Below, piece by piece: positions 1 to 8,173 of a stretch of 17,851 nt of DNA. The notes under the pieces were generated by a model that was given only the letters and a program-made list of their open reading frames with translations, ran no database searches and was not told the origin of the DNA. Both the position numbers and the translations under genes were made by a program. This stretch comes from Eggerthellaceae bacterium (GTDB lineage Bacteria; Actinomycetota; Coriobacteriia; Coriobacteriales; Eggerthellaceae), in the NCBI GenBank assembly GCA_017459485.1, contig JAFUCW010000232.1:1-17851 (forward strand), given 5' to 3'. How positions within the stretch are numbered: position 1 is the first letter of the stretch; each line of letters opens with the position of its first letter.

Positions 1-1554
1 CTCGAAGATGCCGATTCTCGCTTCGCTCAATCGGTATCTTCATCGTGCGCTTCGCTGCTTCATGCATCTAACGAGCCTGCTTCGCAGGCTTTCAGGAACG
101 CTGTTCAGACAGACGCTCCACCATCCCCCAGCGCACCCTCCTACGCTGGTACGGGCCTGGCGGACCCGGCGGGGGTGCCTGGGGCGTGCGGACGTGCGGC
201 GTGGCGGATTGGGGTGCATATCGCCGACGTGTCGCATTACGTGCCGTGGAGCTCCGCGGTGGACGTGGACGCGCGCAAGCGTGCGACGAGCGTCTATCTT
301 GTCGACCGCGTCGTCCCCATGTTGCCTGAAAAGCTCTCCAACGAGGTGTGTTCGCTCGTCCCCGGTAAGCCGCGGCGTGTCTTTACGGTAGACATCGTGC
401 TCGACGAATGCATGAACGTGCTTTCGGTCGACACCCACCTTGGCGTGATCGAGTCGAAGGCGCGCCTTTCTTACGACCAGGCGCAGTGCTACATCGACGC
501 GCGCCGCAGGAGGCAGACGTGGCAGGATGCGGCAGCCGCAGCCGACGCGCAGCCGATGCCGCAAGGCGCGGTCGTGCTCGCCGAAGGCGTATCCGTGCAG
601 CTTTTCGATGCGCTAGGCGTGCTCGATGCGTTTGCGTGCGCCCGCTTGCGAAGGCGCACCCGAGCTGGTGGCATCGATTTCGAGACGACCGAAGCGAAAG
701 TCCAGCTTGACGCGGAAGGACATCCCGTCGACGTGCACGTGCGCACGCGTACAGCGGCTACATCCTGCATTGAAGAGGCCATGATATGCGCCAACGAATG
801 CGTTGCGAAGCGCTTGTGCGACACTCACACGCCAGGCATCTTTCGCGTTCATGACGCACCCACTTCAGAGTCCTTGGCGTCCCTTGTGCCCATCTTGCAG
901 GAATTTGGCTACGATTCCCACATCGACCTTGCGGCGTTCATGGCTGGAGAGCCCTCCGCGCTCCAATCCGTCCTGGACCGCGCTCATGGCAGGCCCGAGG
1001 CGGGCTTGATCTCTGCCTTGCTCCTACGTGCCCAGCAACGCGCGGTCTACAAAAGCGAGTGCCAGGGGCACTTCGGCCTTGCACTTGAGTCGTACTGCCA
1101 TTTCACCAGCCCCATCCGTCGCTATCCAGACTTGGTGGTCCATCGTATGCTTCGCACGCTTGCCAGGGGAAAGACGGAAAGCTATTCTCACGAAGTGTCA
1201 AGCCTTCCTTGGTTGGCCGAGCACTCATCGAAAATGGAGCGCATAGCCGACACTGCCTCCCGCGAATCGCAAGAGCTCAAATTGGTCGAGTACATGGAGC
1301 GCTTCGTCGGACAGGAATTCGAGGGAATCGTTTCTGGCGTGGCTACCTATGGGTTGTTCGTCCAGCTCGACAACACGGCAGAGGGCCTCGTGCCCGTACG
1401 CTCCATGGGCGGCGAGTATTTCTCTTTCGACCCAGCGGCCCAGAGGCTTACTGGGCAGGACAGCGGCCGGACGTTTCGCCTAGGACAGCGGATTTCCATT
1501 CGCGTTGCTCCCATCCCTGCGCACGCACGCAAGCTCGAATTCCGTCTTGCATAG
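1..1554 (+). CDS. rnr: Ribonuclease R, 3' part (5' end outside window)
   Basis: This is a 3'-to-5' processive exoribonuclease that degrades structured RNA and acts in RNA quality control, often with tmRNA/SmpB. The frame is open from base 1, giving 517 visible residues. The RNB domain shows GVHIADVSHYV (about residue 71), VVPMLPEKLSNEVCSL, GGIDFETTEAKV and the conserved FTSPIRRYPDLVVHR. A C-terminal S1 domain begins near residue 438 (GIVSGVATYGLFVQL). There is no lysine-rich tail. The acidic catalytic DxxDxDD-type motif, which normally lies about ten residues before the HIADVS motif, is not seen. Instead about 65 Ser/Ala/Pro-rich residues precede it, so either the motif lies before base 1 or the loop is expanded. 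An internal GTG at 175 could be mistaken for a start, but homology continues without a break in the logic of the domain, so I treat the gene as 5'-truncated by the window. No convincing terminator follows. Confidence 0.93.
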   Translation, partial: LEDADSRFAQSVSSSCASLLHASNEPASQAFRNAVQTDAPPSPSAPSYAGTGLADPAGVPGACGRAAWRIGVHIADVSHYVPWSSAVDVDARKRATSVYLVDRVVPMLPEKLSNEVCSLVPGKPRRVFTVDIVLDECMNVLSVDTHLGVIESKARLSYDQAQCYIDARRRRQTWQDAAAAADAQPMPQGAVVLAEGVSVQLFDALGVLDAFACARLRRRTRAGGIDFETTEAKVQLDAEGHPVDVHVRTRTAATSCIEEAMICANECVAKRLCDTHTPGIFRVHDAPTSESLASLVPILQEFGYDSHIDLAAFMAGEPSALQSVLDRAHGRPEAGLISALLLRAQQRAVYKSECQGHFGLALESYCHFTSPIRRYPDLVVHRMLRTLARGKTESYSHEVSSLPWLAEHSSKMERIADTASRESQELKLVEYMERFVGQEFEGIVSGVATYGLFVQLDNTAEGLVPVRSMGGEYFSFDPAAQRLTGQDSGRTFRLGQRISIRVAPIPAHARKLEFRLA

Positions 1555-1676
1555 CGCATTTTTTGCCCTTGAAATGGTGAAATGGCGTAATTCTTCTTCT
1601 GAGGATTTGTTGCACAGCTTTTCTTCGCTTTGAAACGCTACCCTTTTTCTTGCACGAGAGCGCGCCTCTGTTGCCT

Positions 1677-1699
1677 TTGCATGTGTAAGACAGATGCAA
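1677..1699. promoter_or_regulatory. Inverted repeat, possible operator upstream of the ExbB-like gene
   Basis: TTGCAT and ATGCAA are separated by 11 bases, so the arm centres lie about 17 bp apart. The repeat sits 120 bp before the TTG start at 1819. A second small palindrome, AACCT-TTC-AGGTT, lies at 1751-1763, just before a possible -10 (TACAAT, 1771-1776). No good -35 partner is visible. A regulatory role is inference only. Confidence 0.25.
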
Positions 1700-1818
1700 G
1701 CTGGCTTCGGCGCTTTGTGTGCAAGAGGTTACGGGGTGTTGCCACTCAGGAACCTTTCAGGTTGGAACGGTACAATTCAAGGTAGCAATGCATACCTTAG
1801 TGTTCAAGGCGGTGTGAT

Positions 1819-2850
1819 TTGGATTCTCTTTCGACGTTTTCTTCGCTTGTCGACGTGCTGCACGCACTTTCGCAGGCGCTTTTGGTTCCCGACATCCTGC
1901 TTCTGCTTTTGTTCGCGGGCTATGCGCTGTTCTGCATTGGCAGCATCCTTATGGAGTACTTCACCGAGCGGCGCAACTTCAAGGTTGCCATGCCTAAGTT
2001 CTTGGCCGACCTTATGGCCGCCGACGAGGCCGACATCCCCGAAGTCATCCGCGCCTCCGGTCTGCTCAACCGCCAGAAGAGCGCCCTGCTTACGGTCTAC
2101 GACTACCGCACGCTTCCGGGCGATGCGCTGCTTGCGCTCATCCGCCGCGAAGTGAACAACGAAGAGACGCGCTATGCGCACATCACAGGGCGTAACAACA
2201 CGGCGGCTAAGATAAGTCCCATGCTCGGCCTGATGGGCACCCTCATCCCGCTTGGTCCCGGTGTTGCGGCGCTTGGACAGGCAGACCCCACGGTGCTGTC
2301 CAGTTCGCTGCTTATTGCGTTCGACACCACGGTCGCCGGCCTTGCTGTTGCTGCCGTGTGCATGGCAGTGGGCAAGATTCGTTCCAATTGGTACAACGAC
2401 TACCTCTCTGCGCTCGACTCTGCCATGGCGACCATGCTGCAGAAGATCGAAGATTTGCGTGCCGAAGGCAAGCTGGAGGCGACCGAGCCCACCAACTACG
2501 CGTTCATGTTCGAGCAGGGCTTGAAGAAGGGCGCCGCTGCTCCTGTCCAGGAGGACAAGTCCGCTCCCGAAGAGGCAGCCGGGCCTGAGCCTGCGACCGC
2601 GCCTGAAGGCACACCGGCTGTAGTGGATGCTTCGGTGGCCGGAAGCGCTCCTGGCGCAGGCAGCTGGGGCCTTGGAAGCGCCGCGACTGTCGCTGGCGTC
2701 CCTGCGCATGGTTTCGGCGCCACCGAAACCGTGGAGACTGACGTTCATGCTGCTGCTCGTTCTGTGGAGGCCGTTGCGCCCCTGGGACAGGAGCCCGCAG
2801 ATGACGCTATCACTCAAAGAAGGCCGCTTTCCGAAGACGGGGAGGTCTAA
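1819..2850 (+). CDS. MotA/TolQ/ExbB-family proton channel-like protein
   Basis: This is a 343-residue membrane protein. Family members form the stator-like channel that couples proton or sodium flow to work by a partner protein. Visible features are a first membrane helix at about residues 25-47, a cytoplasmic loop, then SPMLGLMGTLIPLG (133-146) and LLIAFDTTVAGLAVAAV (about 163-179), which match the TolQ/ExbB core with its conserved threonines. A long Ala/Pro/Glu-rich tail (about 225-343) has no obvious fold. The start is TTG, chosen because AAGG lies 9 nt upstream and the first helix follows; no ATG or GTG fits better. The stop is followed after 3 nt by the DUF2149 gene, whose GGAGGT ribosome binding site lies inside this gene's end. 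The energised partner is probably encoded in the same operon (inference). Confidence 0.82.
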   Translation: MDSLSTFSSLVDVLHALSQALLVPDILLLLLFAGYALFCIGSILMEYFTERRNFKVAMPKFLADLMAADEADIPEVIRASGLLNRQKSALLTVYDYRTLPGDALLALIRREVNNEETRYAHITGRNNTAAKISPMLGLMGTLIPLGPGVAALGQADPTVLSSSLLIAFDTTVAGLAVAAVCMAVGKIRSNWYNDYLSALDSAMATMLQKIEDLRAEGKLEATEPTNYAFMFEQGLKKGAAAPVQEDKSAPEEAAGPEPATAPEGTPAVVDASVAGSAPGAGSWGLGSAATVAGVPAHGFGATETVETDVHAAARSVEAVAPLGQEPADDAITQRRPLSEDGEV

Positions 2851-2853
2851 CGC

Positions 2854-3186
2854 ATGGGCTACTTCAATTCAAGAAGTTCGTTCCGCTCGCCGCGCCTCGA
2901 CGAAGACGTCGACCCCATGACGTCCATGAGCGGTATTGGAGATGTCATGCTCGTGTTCGCATGCGGCCTGATGACTGCGCTGATAGTGGCATGGAGCGTC
3001 GATTTGGGGAAGTTCGCCCAGGTTGAGGTAGGGGAGCAGATTGCCGGCTTCCAGAACGCCACTGAAGGCGAGTCTTCGAGCGGCAGCGGCTACGTGGAGA
3101 TGGGCAAGGTCTACATGGACCCGACCACCGGCGAATACTATCTAGTCGAAGACGACACGTCCGCCCAAGGCGGCGTGGCAGGATAG
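2854..3186 (+). CDS. DUF2149 family membrane protein (ExbD-like topology)
   Basis: This is a 110-residue protein with a short N-terminal cytoplasmic part, one membrane helix (about residues 30-48, DVMLVFACGLMTALIVAW) and an outside part ending in GKVYMDPTTGEYYLV. The pattern D-P-M...GDVMLVFACGL is the one I associate with DUF2149, a family found beside MotA/TolQ/ExbB genes in archaea and some Gram-positives. Asp30 at the start of the single helix sits where ExbD and MotB carry their ion-binding aspartate, so this may be the second channel subunit (inference). The start is ATG with GGAGGT at 2841-2846, overlapping the end of the upstream gene. The next gene begins 12 nt after the stop, which supports one operon. 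Confidence 0.78.
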   Translation: MGYFNSRSSFRSPRLDEDVDPMTSMSGIGDVMLVFACGLMTALIVAWSVDLGKFAQVEVGEQIAGFQNATEGESSSGSGYVEMGKVYMDPTTGEYYLVEDDTSAQGGVAG

Positions 3187-3197
3187 GCCCATACCGT

Positions 3198-5744
3198 ATG
3201 GAAAAGCGTCAAGTGACACACCACAGGCACCAGGGAGCAGGCGTTCCCGTTGCACGGAGCGCTGCGACGCCAGGCGCCAAAGCCCCGTGGGCGAAGGTGC
3301 TGCGCATCGCGCTCGTGTTCATGCTTGCGTTTTATTCCACCTACCATCTGGAAGTGGCCGCCGTCAAAGCATTTGCAGACGAAGGAGACCCTGCCCAAGA
3401 GTTTGCCGAAGGCGATGCCGCCGCTGAAGCAGGCGGCATCGAAGGAGCGGGGGATGCTACGGGCTCCGATGAGCTTGGCGGTGGCACCGATACGCCGCAG
3501 GCCGACTCCCGCGCGTACGTCGAGAAGATCGAGATACTCGACCGCGAAGGCTATGCTCCGGTAGACAAGAACGACCCAACGCAACCTGGCAACAATCTGG
3601 TCATTCGTGCGTTCGACCTGCAGGAACAGATTGTAGACGACGGCGACGGAAAGACCCATAGTGTCTACTACTCTTTCATCGCGCGCGTCACGGTGGTCCT
3701 TGGTTCGGGAGAGACGGTGGTAGTCGACAGCACGTTCGAGAATGGGCTGAAAGCGCTTACGAACGGCGCGCTTGACGACTTGAAATGGGTGGTCGGCTCT
3801 TACGAGATAGACGACAAGGACCCGGAGCCAGACCCGGAAAAGAAGAAAAGGAAGTTCGTCGAAGACAAGAACTCGGGAAAGATCGTCGATCCCAAAACGG
3901 GCGAACTGCTCCAGTCGGGCGAGCGCGAGACGGTAATGCGCTGCATTTCCCATTGCGCTCAAGAGTGGGAGACTTTTGCAGAAGGAAAAGAAATCAATGC
4001 GGAAGTCAACCTGAAGGTCGAAAAGGCCGAAGAGCCTGTGCGTGCAAAGGTGGCCTACGACGCCAATGGCGGCAGCGGCGCCATGGACCCCTCGGAAGCC
4101 GACGAGGAAGGAAACGTCACCATTGCCCAGTGCGCCTTCGATCCTCCGGAGGGCTCAGGTCCTTTCGAGCTGTGGGTCGACGCAGCAGGGGCCGAGTATC
4201 TTCCTGGCGAAGTTGTGCCCTTCGACCAGGACACGGTGCTTTATGCCAAGTGGGGCGTGGAGGAGCTTGTCCAGCATTTCTCCCTTACCTACGACTCGAA
4301 CGGCGGCACGGGCGATCAGATGCAGCCGACCGAGTCGGGTGATGACGGTATGGCGGTCATCGCGGAGTGCGCCTACGTTGCTCCCGAGGGCAAGAAGTTC
4401 GACTACTGGGCGGAACATGCGGATGGATCGGGTGCGCACTACCGCGCCGGTGCGGAGCTGAAGCTTGAATACGACGTCGTCGTGTACGCGCATTGGGCAG
4501 ACGACGAAAGCGGATCGTCGGAGTCCTCAGGCTCATCGAGCGGATCGTCCGACTCGTCTTCAAGCTCGTCCGAGGATTCTCCATCCTCCTCGTCCGATTC
4601 GTCTTCGAGCGCTTCCAGCTCTTCGGACTCTTCTTCAAGTGCTAGTTCCTCTGATTCGAGCAGCTCGTCTTCGTCCAGCTCGTCCAGTTCCTCTAGCTCG
4701 TCTAGCTCGTCCAGCTCGTCGAGCAGCTCGTCAAGTTCTTCCAGCTCGTCTTCGAGCAGTTCCTCTAGTTCGTCCAGCTCTTCGTCCTCGTCGAGCTCTT
4801 CGAGCTCCAGCTCGTCGAGTTCGTCGGCGGCAAACGACGCGGAGTTCCTGCCCGACGACGGCAAGACGCGCGTGATGATCAGCTACGCACCCACTCCCAT
4901 CGGGCAGACGGCCACGCTCTCTCCGCTCATCTACGGCTTGGGGCATGGCACGTTCAGCTTCTTATGGGAGGTGTCGAGCAACCAAGGCACTACGTGGGAG
5001 ATCGTCGACAACCCGGATGCGGCAGTGCTTGTGGTGCCCACCACGGAAGAGAACATCGGCAAATGGTTCCGCGTCACGCTCTACGCCGACCGCTACTTGG
5101 ACGAGGAGTCCCAGTCGAACCACGTCGTCTCTGACCCGGTCGTGTTCACCGACAACAAGACGCCCTACGCGCTCACGCTGAACTACACGCCCGTGCCCGA
5201 AGGCGAGTTGGCGCGTTTTTCTGTGGCATCCACGTTGAAGGACGCCGCTTACGAATGGCAGATGTCGTCAGATGGCGGCAGGACGTGGCAGACCATCGAA
5301 GGCGAATACGGCATGAACTACTCGATGCTCACCACTCCCGACGTGCTGGGGAACTGGATTCGTGTCGTGGCAACTTGCGAGGTCGATGTGACCGTCGACC
5401 TCCCCAGCACTGATCAATCCGAATCCAGCACGGCATCTTCGGGAAGCTCTCTTTCCCCTGCGTCAAGCGGAAGTGAGGCATCAAGCGGAAACACGGTTTC
5501 GAGCAATCCTTCTTCCTTGGACGTTGCCAGTTCGGCCGACGCAACCGAGGGCCAGGGTGCACGTGGGCGCGACGTGTCGGTCGTGCCGCCGCCCCTGGAG
5601 ATAGAACAGGTTCTTCCCGACACTCCCAGAGCCGCGTTCGTGCTGCCTTTCGTCGTCGCCCTTCTTGCGTGCGGCATGGTAGAGCGCTACCTTGCGTTCC
5701 GTCGCCAAACGCGGCCTTCTTCTGCCGTGTTCGCCTCTGCGTAG
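3198..5744 (+). CDS. Secreted/anchored surface protein with InlB-type repeats and polyserine linker
   Basis: This is an 848-residue modular protein. Domains in order are: a signal peptide with hydrophobic core at about 33-55 and a likely cleavage after A60 (AFA-DEG); an acidic region to about 280; two Listeria-Bacteroides (InlB B) repeats at about 283-351 and 360-433, each with YD-NGG near the start and ending in YAKW or YAHW; a Ser-rich linker at about 437-543; two Ig-like modules at about 555-640 and 654-735 with a W-SS--G-TW core; a second Ser-rich linker; and LPDTP (806-810) followed by a hydrophobic helix (about 812-829) and a basic tail. This end resembles a cell-wall sorting signal with P in place of G. 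No enzyme motif is seen. It is probably exported and anchored to the envelope, perhaps as adhesin or as partner of the upstream ExbB-like pair. The ribosome binding site is weak (AGG at 3185-3187), so coupling to the upstream gene is likely. Confidence 0.75.
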   Translation: MEKRQVTHHRHQGAGVPVARSAATPGAKAPWAKVLRIALVFMLAFYSTYHLEVAAVKAFADEGDPAQEFAEGDAAAEAGGIEGAGDATGSDELGGGTDTPQADSRAYVEKIEILDREGYAPVDKNDPTQPGNNLVIRAFDLQEQIVDDGDGKTHSVYYSFIARVTVVLGSGETVVVDSTFENGLKALTNGALDDLKWVVGSYEIDDKDPEPDPEKKKRKFVEDKNSGKIVDPKTGELLQSGERETVMRCISHCAQEWETFAEGKEINAEVNLKVEKAEEPVRAKVAYDANGGSGAMDPSEADEEGNVTIAQCAFDPPEGSGPFELWVDAAGAEYLPGEVVPFDQDTVLYAKWGVEELVQHFSLTYDSNGGTGDQMQPTESGDDGMAVIAECAYVAPEGKKFDYWAEHADGSGAHYRAGAELKLEYDVVVYAHWADDESGSSESSGSSSGSSDSSSSSSEDSPSSSSDSSSSASSSSDSSSSASSSDSSSSSSSSSSSSSSSSSSSSSSSSSSSSSSSSSSSSSSSSSSSSSSSSSSSSSSSSSAANDAEFLPDDGKTRVMISYAPTPIGQTATLSPLIYGLGHGTFSFLWEVSSNQGTTWEIVDNPDAAVLVVPTTEENIGKWFRVTLYADRYLDEESQSNHVVSDPVVFTDNKTPYALTLNYTPVPEGELARFSVASTLKDAAYEWQMSSDGGRTWQTIEGEYGMNYSMLTTPDVLGNWIRVVATCEVDVTVDLPSTDQSESSTASSGSSLSPASSGSEASSGNTVSSNPSSLDVASSADATEGQGARGRDVSVVPPPLEIEQVLPDTPRAAFVLPFVVALLACGMVERYLAFRRQTRPSSAVFASA
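4501..4826 (+). repeat. Polyserine-coding low-complexity tract
   Basis: This is a Ser-rich coding tract, with Asp, Glu, Gly, Pro and Ala scattered in the first half. The last 171 bases (4656-4826) encode 57 serines without interruption. All six serine codons occur, so the DNA is not a simple repeat although AGCTCGTC-like blocks recur. The opposite strand reads as a false acidic open frame rich in Asp, Glu and Leu. Confidence 0.95.
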
Positions 5745-5766
5745 GCACGCAGGCTAAGCCTCAAAA

Positions 5767-5797
5767 GAGAAAGCCGGGCTTTCTGCCCGGCTTTCTT
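5767..5797. terminator. Bidirectional rho-independent terminator
   Basis: GAAAGCCGGGC (5769-5779) pairs with GCCCGGCTTTC (5785-5795) across a TTTCT loop. T-rich sequence follows on both strands. It lies between the surface-protein gene and the convergent alcohol dehydrogenase gene and can serve both. Confidence 0.88.
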
Positions 5798-5821
5798 GTG
5801 TGCAAGTCTCTTTATAGACGG

Positions 5822-7045
5822 CTAGAATGCCAGCTCGTAGATGGCGCGCACGTCTTCGCGCCCCAGCTTCTTGAAGCACCCGAACTCTTCTCCGCGCGCT
5901 TTGGCCACCAAGTCGCAGAACGCGTCGATGTTCTCGGGCGCAAGTCCGAATTCGTCTAGGCTCGCAGGCATGCCCATGCTCTGGAAAAACGCGGCCAGTT
6001 CGTCGATGGTGGCCTCCACCGCCCATGCGCGGGCGGTTCCTGCGCCCTCGAACCCTTCGTCGCCCTCTTCGAGTGGCTCGATGCCGAACACCTCTTGCCC
6101 AAACAGCAGGAAACGTTCCGGGTCCTCGCGCCACACGTAACGCATCCATGCAGGCATGATGACGGCAAGGCCTGCACCATGGGTGATCGAGGTGTCGAAC
6201 GCAGAGATCGCGTGTTCCAGTGCGTGGCTTTCCCAGCCGCCTGCGCGTCCTGCGCCCAAGCTGCGCCCGCATCCGGCAATGTCGTTGTGCGCCAGCGTGC
6301 CCGCCCACATTATGTTGGCGCGTGCGTCAAAGTCCTGCGGGTTGTCGAGTGCAACGGGGGCCGCTTCGATGAGCGCGCGCACGATGCCGGTTGCAATCAG
6401 GTCGGTCACGGGCACGGGACCCACGCCGGAAAAGAATCGCTCGCACACGTGCGCGATCATGTCGGTCACGCCCGCTGCGGTCTGATAGGGGGGCAGCGTG
6501 TAGGTCAGCGTCGGGTCCATGAACGCGACGCGTGGCCGGAACGCGTCGCCGTTGGTGCCGTTTTTCGCACCCAGCTCGTCGTTGCTGATCACGCACGAAC
6601 TGGAGCCTTCGCTTCCTGCGGCGGGGATGGTAAGCACCACGGCTATGGGCAGGCACTGCGTCACCTGGGCGGCTCCGCTGAAAAAGTCCCACACGTCGCC
6701 GTCGTGAAGCGCTCCGAAACCGACTGCCTTCGCGCAGTCGATCACCGATCCGCCCCCGACAGCCAAGATGGCGTCGACGCGTTCGTTGCGGGCAATCCCT
6801 ATGCCTTCGCGCACGAGCGCAACCTCGGGGTTCGGACGCACGCCTCCCAGCTCCGCGAACGCCACGCCTGCTGCGCCAAGCGATTCTTTCACGCGGTCGA
6901 GCAGCCCGCTTTTCGCCACGGATCCCTGTCCGTAGACAAGCAGCACTTTCTTCCATCCCGCATCTGCCAACACGCCCCCGACTTGTTCGGTCACGCCTTC
7001 CCCGAACACGTAGCGCGTCGGTCCAAAGAATTCGAACGGTTTCAT
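5822..7045 (-). CDS. Iron-containing alcohol dehydrogenase (YqhD/BdhA type)
   Basis: This is a 407-residue NAD(P)H-dependent alcohol/aldehyde oxidoreductase of the group III metal-dependent family, probably cytosolic. The N-terminal dinucleotide domain has AVGGGSVIDCAKAVGFGA. The C-terminal helical domain carries the metal ligands. By comparison with E. coli YqhD these are Asp195 and His199 (GVTDMIAHVCERFF), His274 (ESHALEH) and His289 (THGAG). ARANIMWAGTLAHN also fits YqhD/butanol dehydrogenase. Length is slightly above the usual 385-390, with an acidic stretch near residues 325-335 (EPLEEGDEGFEG). The start is ATG with AAGGAGG at 7051-7057. The gene stands alone between a bidirectional terminator and a divergent prsW-like gene. 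The physiological substrate cannot be told from sequence. Confidence 0.92.
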   Translation of the reverse strand: MKPFEFFGPTRYVFGEGVTEQVGGVLADAGWKKVLLVYGQGSVAKSGLLDRVKESLGAAGVAFAELGGVRPNPEVALVREGIGIARNERVDAILAVGGGSVIDCAKAVGFGALHDGDVWDFFSGAAQVTQCLPIAVVLTIPAAGSEGSSSCVISNDELGAKNGTNGDAFRPRVAFMDPTLTYTLPPYQTAAGVTDMIAHVCERFFSGVGPVPVTDLIATGIVRALIEAAPVALDNPQDFDARANIMWAGTLAHNDIAGCGRSLGAGRAGGWESHALEHAISAFDTSITHGAGLAVIMPAWMRYVWREDPERFLLFGQEVFGIEPLEEGDEGFEGAGTARAWAVEATIDELAAFFQSMGMPASLDEFGLAPENIDAFCDLVAKARGEEFGCFKKLGREDVRAIYELAF

Positions 7046-7233
7046 ACAAGCCTCCTTGCCTGCGGTTGCCAGTCCGTACCGTGTTTGCCTGCCTGCTCAC
7101 GTGCGTCCAGAGGACTGCACCGTGTTACCTAGACCATTCCTTCGGAAACCGAGGCGCCGCACGGCAGTTCGCTCACAGCGCCCTGTCCTTGCATGTCCAG
7201 GGGCATGTGCTTCCTTGCTTCTATTGTGCCGTA

Positions 7234-7262
7234 TTGCGGCTGCGTGCGCTATCATGTATTTG
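7234..7262 (+). promoter_or_regulatory. Weak candidate promoter for the prsW-like gene
   Basis: TTGCGG (7234-7239) is followed after 17 bases by TATTTG (7257-7262), 35 bp before the start codon. TATCAT at 7250-7255 is an alternative -10 with poor spacing. The rest of the 250 bp gap between the divergent genes shows nothing else clear. Confidence 0.3.
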
Positions 7263-7297
7263 GTTTATTGGTCCGATATCAAACGCAGGAGGCGCCC

Positions 7298-8161
7298 ATG
7301 GACATTCTGCTCGCAGCGGCCGTTGTGCCTGCGGTGTACTTGCTCTACTACGTCTACCGCGCCGATCCCGTCGAAAAAGAGCCTATGAGCCTGCTTTTGC
7401 GCTTGCTCGCGTTGGGTGCCCTGTCGTGCATTCCCGCCATCTTGCTCGAGATGCTGGGCACCAACATCCTGCTCAACGGGCTTCCTGCGTATTCGGTTCC
7501 TACGTTGTTGATCGAAAACTTTGTGGTCATCGCGCTTTCCGAAGAGCTGTGCAAGTTCATCTTCTTGCGCCTGCGCACCTGGAACAACCCCGAATTCAAC
7601 TACGTGTTCGACGGAATCGTCTACGCGGTCTTCGTCTCGTTAGGTTTCGCCATCTTGGAAAACATCGGATACGTCATGGAATTCGGTATGGGAACCGCGC
7701 TCGTCCGTGCGTTCACGGCAATTCCCGGCCATGCCGTTTTCGGCGTGTTCATGGGATGTTTCTATGGTTTGGCGAAGCGCGCCGAGCATGCGGGCAGGAA
7801 GGGCGAAAAGACCGGCTATCTAGTGGCGGCACTTGCGGTGCCGGTTTTGTGCCACGGTTTCTACGACTTTTGCGCGAGCATAGACAACGGTCTTGCAGAC
7901 TTGGTGTTCTTCGCGTTTTTGATCGCGCTCATGTTCGTGGCGATGCGCCTGGTGAAACACATGTCCCGCGTGGCGCATCCGATCCACGATTCCGCCTACT
8001 CAAGCGGCGTCCAGCCACCTTATGCCCCCTACGACTCTATCGTGGACAACAGCTTGGACGGGGGGTCGCACACGTACACGGGCGCTAACCAGTACGGTGG
8101 GGCGAGCACTCGCTATCCCACGCCTCCGAACGGATACGACAACCGAGGCCCATTCAGTTAG
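7298..8161 (+). CDS. PrsW family intramembrane metalloprotease
   Basis: This is a 287-residue polytopic membrane protein. The PrsW/CPBP-like active-site pattern is complete: Glu82-Glu83 in SEELCKF, FDGIVYAVFVSLGFAILEN (Glu121, Asn122), His145 in PGHAVFGVFMG and His186 in HGFYDF, all near membrane helices. In Bacillus, PrsW cuts the anti-sigma factor RsiW; no anti-sigma factor lies here, so the substrate is unknown. I chose ATG 7298 because AGGAGG stands at 7287-7292 and the first helix begins at once; the frame is open further upstream but without a ribosome binding site. The last 60 residues are a Tyr/Pro/Gly/Ser-rich hydrophilic tail not typical of the family. The M42 peptidase starts 12 nt after the stop, with its ribosome binding site overlapping that stop. 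Confidence 0.85.
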   Translation: MDILLAAAVVPAVYLLYYVYRADPVEKEPMSLLLRLLALGALSCIPAILLEMLGTNILLNGLPAYSVPTLLIENFVVIALSEELCKFIFLRLRTWNNPEFNYVFDGIVYAVFVSLGFAILENIGYVMEFGMGTALVRAFTAIPGHAVFGVFMGCFYGLAKRAEHAGRKGEKTGYLVAALAVPVLCHGFYDFCASIDNGLADLVFFAFLIALMFVAMRLVKHMSRVAHPIHDSAYSSGVQPPYAPYDSIVDNSLDGGSHTYTGANQYGGASTRYPTPPNGYDNRGPFS

Positions 8162-8173
8162 GAGATTGATTCT

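Noticed and set aside
1552..1600. Terminator after rnr suggested by the T-run at 1559-1564
   Set aside because: No stable stem precedes the T-run.
1804..2817. Minus-strand open frame (337 codons) opposite the ExbB-like gene
   Set aside because: The plus strand has clear membrane helices and family motifs; the minus frame is basic, without motif.
4501..4826. CRISPR or tandem DNA repeat array
   Set aside because: No constant repeat with unique spacers; the periodicity comes from serine codons in a coding frame.
4439..4864. Minus-strand acidic Asp/Glu/Leu repeat protein
   Set aside because: It is simply the reverse reading of the serine tract; it has no start signal and no independent support.
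6095..7132. Long plus-strand open frame (345 codons) opposite the alcohol dehydrogenase
   Set aside because: It is the antisense shadow of a clear enzyme gene in high-GC DNA, with no ribosome binding site, no recognisable motif and His/Arg/Cys-rich shadow composition.
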